A DNA stretch of 64,000 nucleotides from Heliocidaris tuberculata (lineage: Eukaryota; Echinodermata; Echinoidea; Camarodonta; Echinometridae). Positions 34,501 to 46,450 of the stretch are shown one piece after another. Below the pieces are notes generated by a model. The model ran no database searches and was not told the DNA's origin. It saw only the letters and a program-made list of their open reading frames with translations. The translations under genes and the position numbers were made by a program. The stretch's first letter is position 1. The number at the start of each line of letters is the position of its first letter. The stretch spans positions 18,887,243 through 18,951,242 of the forward strand of contig CM046836.1 of NCBI GenBank assembly GCA_025618425.1, read 5' to 3'.

Positions 34501-36635
34501 CCTTTATTTTCTTCATACTCCTTATAACTGTTGACCTATAGAATGCCAGATAAAGTTCTTTAAGCTTGATTTTATACTTGCTAGCTGTACACAAATTACA
34601 TGTATACTTTCAGGTGATTGGTACAGTTTAAAATGTAATTTTAATATTTTAACTTGCAGTATCTCTAAATGCTGAAGTTATATTTGATGCTGATATTTCG
34701 TGGTGTCCAAAACATACTGAGCAAAATATGTGTTGATGATCGGTCTCCTGTAAGAGAGTATTCTAATATAGCCACTTTAGCAATCATTATGTAACACTAT
34801 CATCCTTAATGAAATTTATCGAAGCCGGAGGGAAAATGAATGGTTACAGCAAGAAGCACAACAAACCAGGATTGAAAGTGTAAGTATTCATGAAAGCTCT
34901 TTTCATGTACTAAAAATACATTGTACAAGAATCAGGCCTTTTCAGAGAGTGAACTGCTTATGCTTTGTTGACTCTTAGATGAAAAACTTTGTAATCAAAA
35001 TGGTCTATTACAAATCAAGAAATGGAATAAACATTTTGTATTAGAAATGTAGGCTATTTGATGTTGATGTCAATTTTAAGTACTGGTAGGTAAGATATGT
35101 AGATGTAGTACATGCATGGTTAATGATCTGAAATACCCTTTAGCATCTTAGACACAAGGCTCTATTAGGGCAAAGATATAGTGTAGGGGTTGCAATAAGG
35201 TCTTGAGGTTACTGAGCTTTAGGGTAAAGTATTGTTTGGTCCAAGTTAGAAGTTAAAATTTGACTATTGAAAAAAGTTGATAGCACAGCAACTGTGGCCA
35301 GAGCATACAATGTACGTTAACCCACTGCCTACGGGAACCGGGTCATACCTGGACCCTGTTTCATAAAACTTTTTATCAGTAACAACTGCCACATTTCTAT
35401 GACAAATGTGCTCTCAGCCAATCAGATGCAAGGATTTCAGTAGCTTGTAACAACTATCATAAAGTGTCATTTTTTGTAAAATTTGACCCTGTATTAAAGT
35501 TATGGAAATTACAGAATTCAGTCGTCATCGGGTTAATGTACAATAATATGGTTTTATGGTTGATATACTTTTACCAGGGGATTTACAACCTTTCGACCCA
35601 TCCAAGGGACTTGGTAATTGAGGATTAATGTCTATATACCAAACATTTCTTGTAATAGTTTTCCAAAGGAGATTTATAGCACTCCCCTGTGGAAATCATT
35701 GATGATGATGAATCACCCAAACATCAATTGGTCATATTTGATTATATCCTCTGTTGTATCTTTTAGCATGAGTACATGTCGTACATGGCGAAGAAGGCTC
35801 ACAAGCGCCAGTCTACTATTGTCACCCTGAGTGATCAAAATCAGCAGGAAATCAGAAACATTCAGGAGGAAAAAGAGAAGATGCTGAAAGAGTTTGAAGA
35901 GAAGAAACAAGGTATGGTGTGCATGCTAATACCTTTGATATATTCATAAAATGAAATGGCTCAAGTTAAATCATCATTGTGATGCAGGGACTCACTTTTT
36001 AAGCTTCTTGTAAACAATTCTCTTCAGTAGTATATTCTGAAAGAATTTTTTTAGAAATAGAATACAGAAGAAATGGTTGGTTGAATGCTCTGCTGATCAT
36101 TTCGATCTTACCTAACCCCAAATTCTCTTAAAAATCAACAAGAAGTAAGAAAAAAATGTATCTTCACCTTCACATTTTAATGAAATGAAAGTGAATAAAA
36201 ATAAAATTAATGAAATATAAATCTCCTCCTTTTTACTGGGTTTACTGAATGTTGAATGTACATGTATGTATATAATTGTATTGAGAGTTTTTCTTTTTTA
36301 AACTTCAAATATTGTGGAAACCAGTGATGGTCCCTTCAATTTCCTTATATCTCTACCCTCTTTGTTTCCATTCACCATTGCAATCTTCATAGTCGGTTAT
36401 GCTCATCCTTTTCCTTTTAGAATTACAAGATGTTCTAATGGCTAGAGAAGCCGAGTTAGCAAAGACAAGGAAAGAATTGGAAGAGTTAGACGATTTCAAG
36501 GTGAGCAAAACTCAGCAAATTACCCTTCTTTAACTTGGTTTCTCTATCTTCCTCTAACTTTTGCCATCCCTCGATCTCCTCTCTTTATTCTTTTATAAAA
36601 TCCATCACAAGAATGAGATTTCAGTTTTCATGTAT

Positions 36636-36670
<35 letters not shown>

Positions 36671-38464
36671 AATCCTCTGATTTAAAATGGTAGAAATGAT
36701 ACACATGTATTTTGGGGGAAAAAAACATGCATTGGAAATATCGAAGTAGCAACACACTCGAGTACGAAAGTCATCATTCCTTTCAAATCAGCAACTTTTT
36801 TGCTGCAGATACATAATGTTTCAATAGAAGAAAGTCATCGTGATTTGTGAGAGACGAGTGTTGGCAATACGAAGCAGATAAGATGATACATTCAATCCTC
36901 TTCTTTTTTTTTTTTTTTTTACTGTTGCATTAATTCATACATGTACAACAATTCAATGAAGCTGTAAACGTTGACCTCATCTCCCCCTCTTACTGAATAT
37001 TTCTTGCCCCCGCCAAAACCCACCCCAAAATTTCAATTTGCAAATTGCCATCTAAATAATCAGTTATAAAGTAACTTTAGCATTGCCAATAACCAATACT
37101 GTCAACCTTCTTTTAAATAGCGAGCACCTGTCTGTGAAGACCACATTTGGTTTTCCTTCATTTCATTTGATTTCATTTATTTATTCAACCATTTTTAAAA
37201 ACATTCAAAAGTACATACATTGTTCACTGATAACATATATCAAGACATGTCAGACATAAAGTAAGAAAGCAAAAAAACAACAACAACAGAAAACAGTATT
37301 AAAGGAACTTGGTCATGGAGACTAACTGCCTATAAAGACAATATTTTTTGTCTCCCTTGAATGTTCTTTAAACAAGTTTCACTATACTATTCTAGAATCC
37401 ACAATCAAATGGTCTTAAGCCTAGTATTCTATGTACAGCACACTATAATTTCCTTTTGTGATAATATCCATCATTTTCATTGCAAGTTTAATTCTTTCTC
37501 TTTTTCTTTTGCCAACATAAACTCTAGAAATTACAACAGGAGCAGGTGAATAAGATCCGTGAGTTAGAGAAGGAGGTGTTAAGAATGCGTGGCCAGCACA
37601 CCGAAACCATCCAGAAACTTAAGACCCAGTTCCTTACAGAGAAGAAACACTTTCAGGCTGACTCGGAGGCTAGGATACAAGAAGTGGCTAGACAGGCAAA
37701 CAAGGTAAATTCATTGATATTTCAATCTTTTTTTCAATAATGTATTATAATAAATCTAATTATGATTATTTTTTTTGATGAGATATTAGCTGGGGAAAAT
37801 TTGGTTTCCTTTTTTTTTTTTTAGAAACATGCAGTACTAAACATGAGGAATAGCATGTAAAAGGCTAAAAGTAAACTCATTTTCATCTTCTAAAAGTTTT
37901 TATGCACAAATTTAACTAAGAAAAAATTGTTCAGGATCATTAGAGAGGGTATTTCATATCCTACTCCCTTCATACACATTTTGTCATGCAAGTCTTGGTT
38001 AAAGGAATGCAAACATTTGAAAGTATTCAAGCAATGTTCACTTTTTAAAATTTTAAATTGGGAAACGAGCAAAATCCGTTGGCACAAAAAAGTTATGTAC
38101 TATGTATGTGAAGCTCATCGTATTTTCTTTGACCGTGAAAACCCTGAAAGAGTTTGTAACTACAACTCTTCCATTGTTTTATAATCTGCATTCTTAGGAG
38201 GCCATGCATTGCCTTGGTGAACACACCTCCAGGATCAAGGAGGAGAACCGCAAGCTCCGTCACGAACTCCTGAACCTGATCCACAGATCCAGGGCGCTGC
38301 ACGCTCACAAGGAGGAGCTGGAGAAGCAGAAGCATGACCTGATCCGGGAGCAGCAGTACGCAGCCGACCTCAAGAGACTGAAAGGCACCAGGCAGCACAA
38401 GGTCCTCAAGTCATTTGGGATGCTGGATGATGAGGGATCTCCGGAGAAAACGGCCTCTAGATAA
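28547..38464 (+). CDS. CCDC166: Coiled-coil protein of the CCDC166 type (DUF4515), complete, 7 exons
   Basis: Exons 28547-28662, 33932-33985, 34825-34879, 35767-35911, 36421-36500, 37528-37704, 38198-38464 (TAA) keep phase and give 297 aa. The N-terminus is strongly basic (PPKKGKGKGKGKAKK), then a Pro/Glu linker, then almost uninterrupted coiled coil to the end. Residues recognised from the DUF4515 family: ENEWLQQEAQ.TR, EYMSYMAKKA.KRQ..I.TLSDQNQQEI, HTSRIKEENRKLRHELL.LI. Molecular role of the family is unknown to me; some relatives are ciliary or testis proteins. Junction exon 2-exon 3 is the least certain: donor GTATCC and acceptor ATCGAAG are both weak although the phase fits. CCDC166 and its close paralogues (for example CCDC121) cannot be separated with confidence. 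Intron 1 (5.3 kb) carries two LINE fragments. Confidence 0.75.
28679..31159 (-). mobile_element. 5'-truncated LINE (L1/Tx1-like), antisense in the CCDC166-like intron 1
   Basis: One open frame (31159-29255, 634 codons) encodes the second half of a reverse transcriptase and the C-terminus: GVRQGDPLSPYLF, YADDMTLFV, ISGLKMNRDKT, then a long tail with C.FC.K.EETYEHLFFTC, a zinc-knuckle-like motif. The frame opens inside the RT fingers/palm, so the 5' part is lost and its ATG is incidental. The 3' end (plus-strand left side) is a T-run at 28677-28694, the antisense poly(A); another A-rich run sits at 29189-29213, and 28710-28900 is a two-copy ~97 bp repeat in its 3' UTR. ATATTATT occurs at both ends (28671-28678 and 31160-31167), consistent with a target-site duplication. 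The intact frame suggests a fairly young insertion. Confidence 0.85.
32100..33355 (+). mobile_element. LINE ORF2 C-terminal fragment (L1/Tx1-like), plus strand
   Basis: 32131-32370 and, after a frame break near 32367, 32374-32817 together read as a LINE C-terminus: FYIKVFHNAVALNAFLYK, then CHFCNKFPETLKHIFCDC (zinc-knuckle-like) and W.KLSDF, ending KLTSHFRKWSISFI. It is homologous in layout to the end of the antisense LINE at 28679-31159 but clearly diverged. A non-coding 3' UTR follows, ending in an A-rich tail near 33320-33350. At least one in-frame stop shows that it is dead. Confidence 0.75.
34250..34623. mobile_element. TIR element with GGTACCAATCACC ends
   Basis: Left GGTACCAATCACC, right inverse GGTGATTGGTAC. 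The right half (CTTTATTTTCTTCATACTCC, ..GAATGCC.G.TAAAGTT) matches 19940-20030, so the family is dispersed. Lies between CCDC166 exons 2 and 3. Confidence 0.6.
35350..35470. mobile_element. Partial MITE related to 9441-9591
   Basis: GACCCTGTTTCATAAAACTT at the left and AACAACTGCCACAT.TCTATGACAAAT, CTCAGCCAATCAGATGCAAG inside match 9441-9591; the right inverted end is not clear. Confidence 0.55.
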
Positions 38465-39911
38465 CTTTGGAGGAACTCGATGGTAATGATTATCAAGGGG
38501 ATAGAACAGTGAAAAGACTGCTTTTGAAGATGCGGATTGACTGTGGGAAGTGTTATTCAAGTATGAGGTTTAGAAGCAAGTGTACCAGAGCCGGAGGACA
38601 AATTGTCTTCTCAGAGTCAGAACTGTGTTAACTCATAACACGGGGTAAACTGCCATCTCCCTGGTTAAAGGTACTACATCCCTTTTGAAGACTTGCCCAA
38701 AATTCTGCGAAACTTTGCACAGGTTTAGTAGACATCCTGTAGATACTACCTGTGAAATTTCAAGGTCACAAGTTGAACTCCTTTGTAAGAAATGAAAATC
38801 TTGTTTTTGCCGCAGAGGGAGCTATTCAGAAATCAACGCAAGTAACTGTCACAAAAATAATTTTAAAAGTTACGCGATTTTTTTTCAAGTCGAAAAAAAA
38901 TGAAGTGTTACCAAATTGTTGTTATTACCTACTTAAAAGCAAAATAATCCTTTTCACATCCGCACAAGTTTTCAAATTATAATTTTTTTGTAATTTATCA
39001 CATGCTCACACAACTTCAAAATTTAGGGCTGCAAAAGGGATGAAGTATCATTCTTTAACATACTTCTGGCTCTCAGCCAATGGAATGTGCAGACAACACA
39101 TGCCCAAGGAAATTAAGTTGTATGAGGTTGGATGATACAAAGTTAGATTGATCAAGTTTATGGAGTGCTCCGTGTATGTTCCAACATGTTTGTGGAATAA
39201 GCTGTGGGGATGAACACAGGGCCTGTGATTCTGCCTGCGCTTAGCGCACTTTATCTGCAGGAATTCTCTCTTTTTGTTGAACCCACAAGTTGTGAGTAGG
39301 TACCTGCTTGGAGGAAAGTGCTTGAATAATTTGAATTTTAAGTATAACTGCAATATTTTGGTCAGAGAGAAGGTGTAAAAAGTGTTCTTCAGCATCTGCA
39401 CAGAGATTTATTCTTTTCTCTATTTTCTCTCTTACCTCCACCTCCTTTCCTCTTTCATCCACTCACATTTCTGTTCTCTGTTTTCCCCCTCTTTCAGTAT
39501 CTATATTCCTCTCTTTTACAAGATTAAGTATCAATTATAAATAGGATTGTAATATTCATGAGCCCATGTCATCCTATGATGATACATATATGTGTACTTC
39601 TCACGTCCACCGCCCACTTTACGACCTGACCACATACTGAAGTATTTGCATCAGCATTTGATATGAATACTCAAACATATAAAATGTTGATGATGGAGGT
39701 TCTGAATAGTCATAGGACTAGTAAACTTTGACTACTTGTACCATGATGAGTAAAATTTGGGGATTTGCAAGTCACCTGGTGGAAAAGCCAAATCGGCTCT
39801 GAATTATGGTGATGTCACACCAGTTATGCAATTGTCTATGATTTGACCTTAACTCCAACTAGAATGCCAACAATGCTCTCCAAAACTTCATTTTTTTTTT
39901 TTAGTAATCAT
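38465..39911 (+). other. 3' UTR and downstream flank of the CCDC166-like gene
   Basis: No further exon seen. 39600-40254 appears bounded by CGCCCACTTTACGACCTG and inverse GGATTGTAAAGTGGGCAG, possibly a larger TIR element hosting the MITE at 39912-40140. Confidence 0.35.
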
Positions 39912-40140
39912 GGGTGGTATACTGAGAATTATTTCATCTTGATTTTAGTGAAAAGATTGTAATTGTCATAACAAATTTTAAATTGCAACATTTCATTGGT
40001 GTTTGCGCAGATGAATTCCGCGTACGCATCCACTTTTGCGCAGTCATTAACCAATGATGCGCCACAAGTGTACATTTTGTTATGACAATTAAATTTATTT
40101 CACTAAAATCAAGATAAAATAAATCTCAGAATACCATCCC
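39912..40140. mobile_element. MITE family A, copy 2
   Basis: Matches 5609-5839 end to end, with ends GGGTGGTATACTGAGAATTA and inverse ATACCATCCC. The centre GTTTGCGCAGATGAATTCCG is nearly identical to that of copy 1. Confidence 0.8.
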
Positions 40141-41125
40141 ATATCATTATTCAGAACCTAAATCAGGAAGACTGTATTTATGTAAATTTCAATATGTAAT
40201 GCAATTGCGATTTCTTCGAAAATCAGATCGCAGTCGGATTGTAAAGTGGGCAGTGTGCTTTAGAGATGATTGGTACATGAATTGAATTTGAAAATAGTCC
40301 GCAGTTCGTTGTTTTATTCATTAACAAAAACATGAATATATATGATTGGATTTGGTTCTGCTTTGTTATACAAAGACATTCGAATAAACACAGATGAAGA
40401 TTGTTGTTTTCAAAAATAATAACTTTAATCGAGATGTTGATTTTCTTTTTCAGCAGCATAACGAGACAAAGCCATCTTTGAGGGCATAATAAATGTAATA
40501 CATGTACATGTTATCAATACAAATTATAGAACAAACACAACATTTACCTTTTTAAAAAAATGGTAGAAAACACAAACGTTGAAAAATAGAACTGTAATAC
40601 TGTACTGACAATTTTGAGAAAAAATATCTCAGAACATTAGGGAGAAGGCACCAGGTGAATAATGTCAGGCTTAACTCTTGTCCACACATGAAAGACGTAT
40701 AATACTGATCTTTAAGCTATTTTGTGAGGATATGCGAGTTCAAAAATGTGTGTATTTCACAGAATCCGTCCGGAACTGCTCTTCATTTCTTTACACAACT
40801 TTGTATTTGTATTTTGTCATAACTGAATATAATACAATAAATGAATGTTAATGAATACATCATATACTGAACTGGAATACATGATAAACATGCATTTTTT
40901 TAATGATTATCCATTTGTGCTGAATTACAATTCTCCATTTATTGATATTACAAAATGCTCAAAATGGAAATGTTTTTGTCAAATACATATGTGTAACTTC
41001 ATATTTATCACCTATGAGGCATCTCTAATATTAATAATACAATTGACATGATTGAGGATTCCTAAGCAATGCCTGGTCTGAAACACTCTGGCCCGAATGG
41101 GGATGCAATTTAAAGTGTACCATTT

Positions 41126-42120
41126 AAGGCCGAGTCATATCGGTTTGTAAACTGGTCCTCGATTGAGGCTATCGATCCCCGGTGCTGTTTTGGGGAAACC
41201 GGTGCATCAATGAAATTTATAAATGATATTGCAAAGAAAAGAAGTAGCGAAGATTTAATTTTCGCGAATTTCGCGACTTGATGTTGTGACACGAATTTAA
41301 CAGCTAGCGAAAATATTGCCACTTGATTCTAATTTGCGTCGCAAAAAAGTGAAGCCCGAGAAAACAGGATCTCAGATCGCAATAATCACCTTATTGCATG
41401 CACCAAATGTGCTAGCACTTAATATGTACATAAATTCTACTACGTAAAAGTTGGGTAGACATTTCGAAACTTGGCTTGAATTTCTCTTTTATTCTAGCTC
41501 AAAGCTCATGCCTCAATTCATTCTCCAGTAAAAGATATATTTACATCCTTTCATTTAATATGATTTTTTATTGGATTCCTGTTGCAATAATTCAGTTTTG
41601 GAGTCAAATTATTGAATTTCTCTGATTATTCTTCCTTCTCAAACATGTATAGTCACATGACTCATGGTCGCGACTGCAATCGTAAAATCTGCTTTCGCGA
41701 TCACGAGTCACGTGACAATACGTGTTTGAGAAGGAAGGAAATTCAGAGATATTCAATATTTTGACACCAAAACCAACTTTTTAAAACAGGAATCCAACAA
41801 AAAATCAAATGAAAGAAAAGAGTACAAATTTCTTTTACTGGAGATTGAATTGTGGCATGAGTTTTCAGCTTTGAGCTACAATTAAAGTGAAATTTAAGCC
41901 ACTTCTTTGAAGTGTAATCAACTTTTACATGGCCAAATTTATGTTTAAATTAAATGCAAGACTTTGTAACCAATGTACCCCACTTAAAAATAGCAAGTCA
42001 AATGGATATGCTAAACCTTATATAAAATATTCTTTGGTCCATCAATTTATCGGTGCACCGGTGTTCGTCCAGAGCAAAGCCGTCGATCCCCGGTTTACAA
42101 ATAACCGAAATGACTCAGGC
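41126..42120. repeat. Foldback element, ~1 kb, near-complete palindrome
   Basis: Outer arms: TCATATCGGTTTGTAAACTG..CTATCGATCCCCGG at 41138- and its inverse near 42060-42115; inner arms pair over about 41450-41680 against 41690-41900 (for example AGCTCAAAGCTCATGCC vs GGCATGAGTTTTCAGCTTTG inverse, and TTCTTCCTTCTCAAACA). The centre lies near 41685 around CGCGATCACGAG. No ORF; a second foldback of this size is at 118-1267 with unrelated sequence. Confidence 0.75.
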
Positions 42121-42154
42121 CTATTCATAACATCAGGTAATACTTGAAACAAAA

Positions 42155-42330
42155 TACAGTTAATCTTGCATAACTCAAAGTCGCAGAAGTCGAAATATAC
42201 CTAAGCCAAATGAATTTTTTTGACCAAACTATGCAAAACATGTGCTATTTTATTTCCTAAGTCAAATTTCGCATAAGCCGAACTATTTTTTGTGGTCCCA
42301 ACAGATTAGACTTATGCAAAGTTAACTGTA
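42155..42330. mobile_element. Tc1/mariner-type MITE with TA flanks
   Basis: CAGTTAATCTTGCATAA at the left and inverse TTATGCAAAGTTAACTG at the right, each next to TA. Interior partly complementary (TAAGTC.AATTT / CTAAGCCAAAT). About 175 bp, non-coding. Confidence 0.65.
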
Positions 42331-42927
42331 CATTTAATATATTTTATATAGCCAGTGCATTTTTCTCCATTCATGTATATGTATTATGTACATCATATCA
42401 TCATGTTTAATTTGTTTTAATATCAAAAATGCATTTTCTTTCTTTGGCAATCATATAAGCTATTTTACAATTTCAAAGCATAATGAAATATTTTCTTCAA
42501 CATGACAGACAAAACCTGCTAAGACATAACACAAAACAAAAATACTGTAAAGCCTAAAGGCACCAAGTCCTTCGAAGTGTGAACATGAATAAAAAGAAAA
42601 GGACAATGCTTCTCTCCAGCCTACTTCAATCCACAAAGTACAAACTTCTAACAAAATAACTGGTTTTAATACAATATGTTAGCACCTTGTGAGAAAAAGT
42701 ATTCTTATCAATACACTCTAAACCTGTAGAAAAAAAGGCCACTAAGCGGAAACAAGAAAAATGTCTTCATACACAATTCCACCCTAAGGGAGCTTTGACT
42801 GATACATTGTTGATGTTTATTCAAGACACTAGGTGAATAAATTTGTCCTTGCATATTTTTACCTTCTAACCATTCCCCCGGAAATGATGCTGTTGAACAT
42901 GACACTTATGGTTGTCCTCATTCACTA

Positions 42928-43343
42928 TTAACCCTTTCAAGACAATTGACCACATTTTGTGGTCTGGCTCAATAACTTTTGATCCAGAGCTCTAAAAAAT
43001 ATACCAGATGCATGAGTAGAAAGAGCAAAATTTTCTGCACACACTATGTCCATTTTTATTCCATGACCATAATGCGTTTGATGTCAGGAATTTTAAAAAG
43101 GAGAATAAGCTTTAAAATCCTTAAATTGGCAACACATCAAGAGGTTCAAAATCATTGCTTTTTATCCAAATTGGCAACTTTTCCAACTTTTCGACAAAGT
43201 TCCTAACCATGTATGTTGTTTTGAAAGGCATGGCATTTTATTAGAACCATGTAGCATTAAAAGAAAAATGTCATTATTGCCAATTTGAAGAACAAAATGT
43301 GATCAATTTAGCCCTTAAATAATTCCTGTCCTGAAAGGGTTAA
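42928..43343. mobile_element. ACCCTTTC-family TIR element, copy 2
   Basis: Ends TTAACCCTTTCAAGACAA and inverse GTCCTGAAAGGGTTAA. Reverse-complement match to the uninterrupted parts of 2408-3914. Copy B of the segmental duplication reads straight through the site (TTCACTAAATGCTGC at about 45703), giving the empty-site form. Confidence 0.8.
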
Positions 43344-44470
43344 AATGCTGCAAATACCCCTGACCTTCTGCATGCGAGGAACTCACATCATACAGGCCTT
43401 TGTCGTCTGATACTCATCAATATTCATACATGTATGACATACAAGGGCATATAAACTATTAATAATTATTCAACACCAATAACAAACATTGCCAATTTGC
43501 CATACACCTTGTAATGCATCAATTGCCGAGCAGTGTTGGCACAGTGCCAGGCAGAAACAGATGCACGCTGAAGCAACCATGAACCATTCAAATAATCTTT
43601 TCAGAACAATCCCTGCCTGACTGGTTGGTTGGTTTTACAACTAGTAGGAGCTGAATGCATGTGTGGCAAGTCATAGCGTTATTTCAGGAGCAGGCACAGA
43701 TCTCAAAAAGGTGCTGACAAGCAAGACAATGTTCTCACATTTTCTGGAGCATTATACTGGAAGTCTCAAAATATCTTTGATAAGCAAAATGCAAGAAAGG
43801 TTCTTAAGCGCTTAAAGATGCTTGAACGCTTTCATGAAGTTGAGCGGGTTCTTTCTATGAAACGCAATAAATTTGTTGTATTACCAATAAATGGAGACAT
43901 GTACAACTGATGTAACAATGTTTTTTTTTTACCGACGTGTCACAAAATGTAATTTGTTCAAATCTATTGTTTTGTTCTTGTTCAAGAATGATTGAATAAA
44001 ATCTTTGTTTGAAAGAAAAAGAAAAGAAAAGAGAAAAGAAAGGTTCTCCCCTTTAATTCTATCCTTGTGTTATTTTTCATACAAAACTGACCAGAAATTT
44101 CAATGCTTAGAAAAGGAATACGATAATTAATGCTTGTAAGATGTTCATAAGGGTAACAGTGGAGCAAGATAGTTTGCTGTTCAGCTTTTGGAGAAACAGT
44201 GGAGATCTTGTGTTCAGAGTATTGCAAAGCATTCCATGCATGAGAACATGCCACGAGCACTTTCTTGATTACAAGCTATCTGGGATGCTGCAAGACTAAT
44301 TAATGCACTTCATTTGCACAAAGCGTAAACAAATTTCTGCTCAAACCCTGCTTCTAATGACAATTTACATGTAGCAATCACCTTGACAAACAAAGTGCTA
44401 CTAACTTAAAGGCTCTGGACTCAACTGGCTGACTCTGGGACATAACCTTCTTATGTTACTTAACTGCTAC

Positions 44471-44725
44471 GGGGTAACCTAGCTAGTCATAAGGACCGCT
44501 ATTCATAAGGACCACTTATTCATAAGGACCGGTATCCAGAACGCGTGACTAAATGAATAGCGGTTTTGTACGAATAGTGGTTCTTCTGAATAGCGAGCAA
44601 ACCATAGACAAATTTCCTCACTATTCATAAGGACATCCATTCATAAGGACCACTATTCATAGCGCGTGTTAAATGAATAGCGGTTTTCTATGAACAGCGG
44701 TTCTTATGAATAGCGAGCGGACCCG
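44471..44725. mobile_element. hAT-like MITE with 8 bp target-site duplication (family D, copy 1)
   Basis: Left end GGGGTAACCTAGCTAGTCAT and right inverse ATGAATAGCGAGCGGACCCG; interior repeats ATTCATAAGGACC and GAATAGCGGTT in both senses. ACTGCTAC flanks both sides (44463-44470, 44726-44733). The paralogous position in copy B is the unduplicated TTAACTACTACTACC (46890-46905), confirming insertion with an 8 bp duplication, the size made by hAT transposases. Confidence 0.85.
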
Positions 44726-45164
44726 ACTGCTACTACCATCAACTACCACTGGCCAAAGAAGGCCGTTCAGTTTATGCATGATATTATTAAACCCTACTAA
44801 TAATAAATTACTGTGGTAACATGGCACATCAGGCTCTTACACTTATAATAAATCAGAAATTTCTCTGCTTTGTCATTATTTTACTGTTTCAATGGATTAT
44901 TAAAGATGAATCAAACATGCCTCACTTCATGATGACAATAAGCGATTCTCGTATTTATGTATTTGAATTTCATACCCAAAACTTGGTCGGGGCCTAGCGG
45001 CCTAAATTTATTGTATTTCCATAGTCAGCCTGTACATTGCATATATATTGGGTGTATTTGGGTTGGACAAGCTATGAGAAAAGTATTCTTATTAATACCT
45101 GTAGAAAAAAAGGCCACTAAGCGGAAACAAGAAAAATGTCTCCATGCACAATTCCACCCAAAAG

Positions 45165-45560
45165 GCCACCGTACACCTTACGATCTGTCTGCGATCCGAT
45201 TTGTGAAATGAATCGCTATGGGATTAAATATAGGCATTTTAACAAATGAAATCTACCCTATTCAGATTCTGAAAAGTAATATGGATACTAAACATAAGGT
45301 TTTGGTGAGCTGTCAGCTTCCTACAGGGAATAAGGGCAAGATTAGTTTCAAATCGTAGGCAATCGTACGATTTTTGTGACGTCACTACGACTCGGAGCCG
45401 ATTTGGCCATTCCACAGACTAGAAAACTCAGCAAAGGCTGTATTATCTATTTTTACTATTTGTATGACTATTCAGACCCTCAATCAAAAATATTTTTCGT
45501 TTTTAAATGATTTGTCAAATGATATTACATTTTCTTCTGAAATCCGATCGCAGACCGAGC
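45165..45560. mobile_element. Insert specific to duplication copy B, with GATC(C)G-type inverted ends
   Basis: Left CTGTCTGCGATCCGATTTGTG and right inverse AATCCGATCGCAGACCGAG. Absent from the aligned place in copy A (near 42785-42800). Non-coding. Confidence 0.55.
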
Positions 45561-46054
45561 TGATATATTGTTGATGTCTATTCAAGACACTAGGGGAAAA
45601 ATTTTGTCCTTGCATATTTTTACCTTGCAAAAGTACTTTTGTCCCTAGCAATAATTCGCCCAGAAATGAAGCTGTTAAATGAAGCGCTCATGGCAGCCCT
45701 CGTTCACTAAATGCTGCAAATACCCCTGACCCTCTGCACGTGAGGAACTAAAATATCATACAGGCCTTCATCGTCTGATACTCATCATCAATATTCATAT
45801 GATATACCTGACGAGCAAGGACATACCGGTATATTAAAATCAAACAGACCATGCACTGAGAGGTTCTGGTTGAAATTACTGATTCTCTGAGGTGACTGGC
45901 ATAATCCGAAGAAAATGTACAAAGTATATGCAACAAAAAAAGGTCTCAAATTTTTCTGAAGCGATATATGTTTCAATGAATGAGAACAAGCCACGAGCGC
46001 TTCCTGGGATGCTGCAAGACAAATAATGCACTTCATTTGCATACAGCATAAAGG

Positions 46055-46450
46055 GAAGGTCGAGTTCTGAGAAGGGTGAAAAATAATTTGTGAGCTTTCT
46101 CATCAGTTCCTTTTATGTCAGTTCGGAAGAATATCGTACATGCAGTAGAAATGTCCTCTGTAAAGGATTGTTCCTGAAATGCCCCATTCTCAAAATTTGA
46201 TGAGAAATGGCTGAAACGTTTGGGCCGAACATCCAAGCCGCATGTGCGTGCAGTCCCACATACCCATTTCTGTGTGCAGTGCATGTGCTTTTTCAGCAAG
46301 TTTGGGTCAAATTCTTATCATTTTGATCATTCAAAACCTCACAGTATATACCCATTCTTACGTGGTAGACACGATCAATTTTTCACATTTGCTTTGAGAC
46401 AGTTTCTTTCACAATGTAACCGCATGACCAGAACGCAACTTTATCTGCCT
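46055..46450. mobile_element. TIR element with GAGTTCTG ends (family E, copy 1)
   Basis: Left GGTCGAGTTCTGAGAAGGG, right inverse ATGACCAGAACGCAACTT. Reverse-complement match to 51282-51650 (GAGAAAGCTCACAAATTATTTGT, TTCGG..AAAC.TTTCAGC, ATTTCTGTGTGCAGTGCATGTG). Absent from copy A. Confidence 0.65.

Larger units (their letters stand above)
42691..45075. repeat. Segmental duplication, copy A (~2.4 kb)
   Basis: Tandem partner of 45076-47226. Shared, in order: AGGCCACTAAGCGGAAACAA, GTTGATGT.TATTCAAGACAC, ATGCTGCAAATACCCCTGAC, GAACA.GCCACGAGCGC-like block, CTACTACCATCAACT.CCAC and CCATAGTCAGCCT. Copy A has two elements absent from B: 42928-43343 and 44471-44725. No gene seen in either copy. Confidence 0.8.

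Noticed and set aside
39241..39462. 73-codon Glu/Lys-rich minus-strand frame
   Set aside because: No splice context and no homology I recognise; lies in the CCDC166-like 3' flank on the opposite strand.
44957..45211. 84-codon frame across the A/B duplication junction
   Set aside because: The equivalent frame is not preserved in copy B, so there is no sign of coding constraint.
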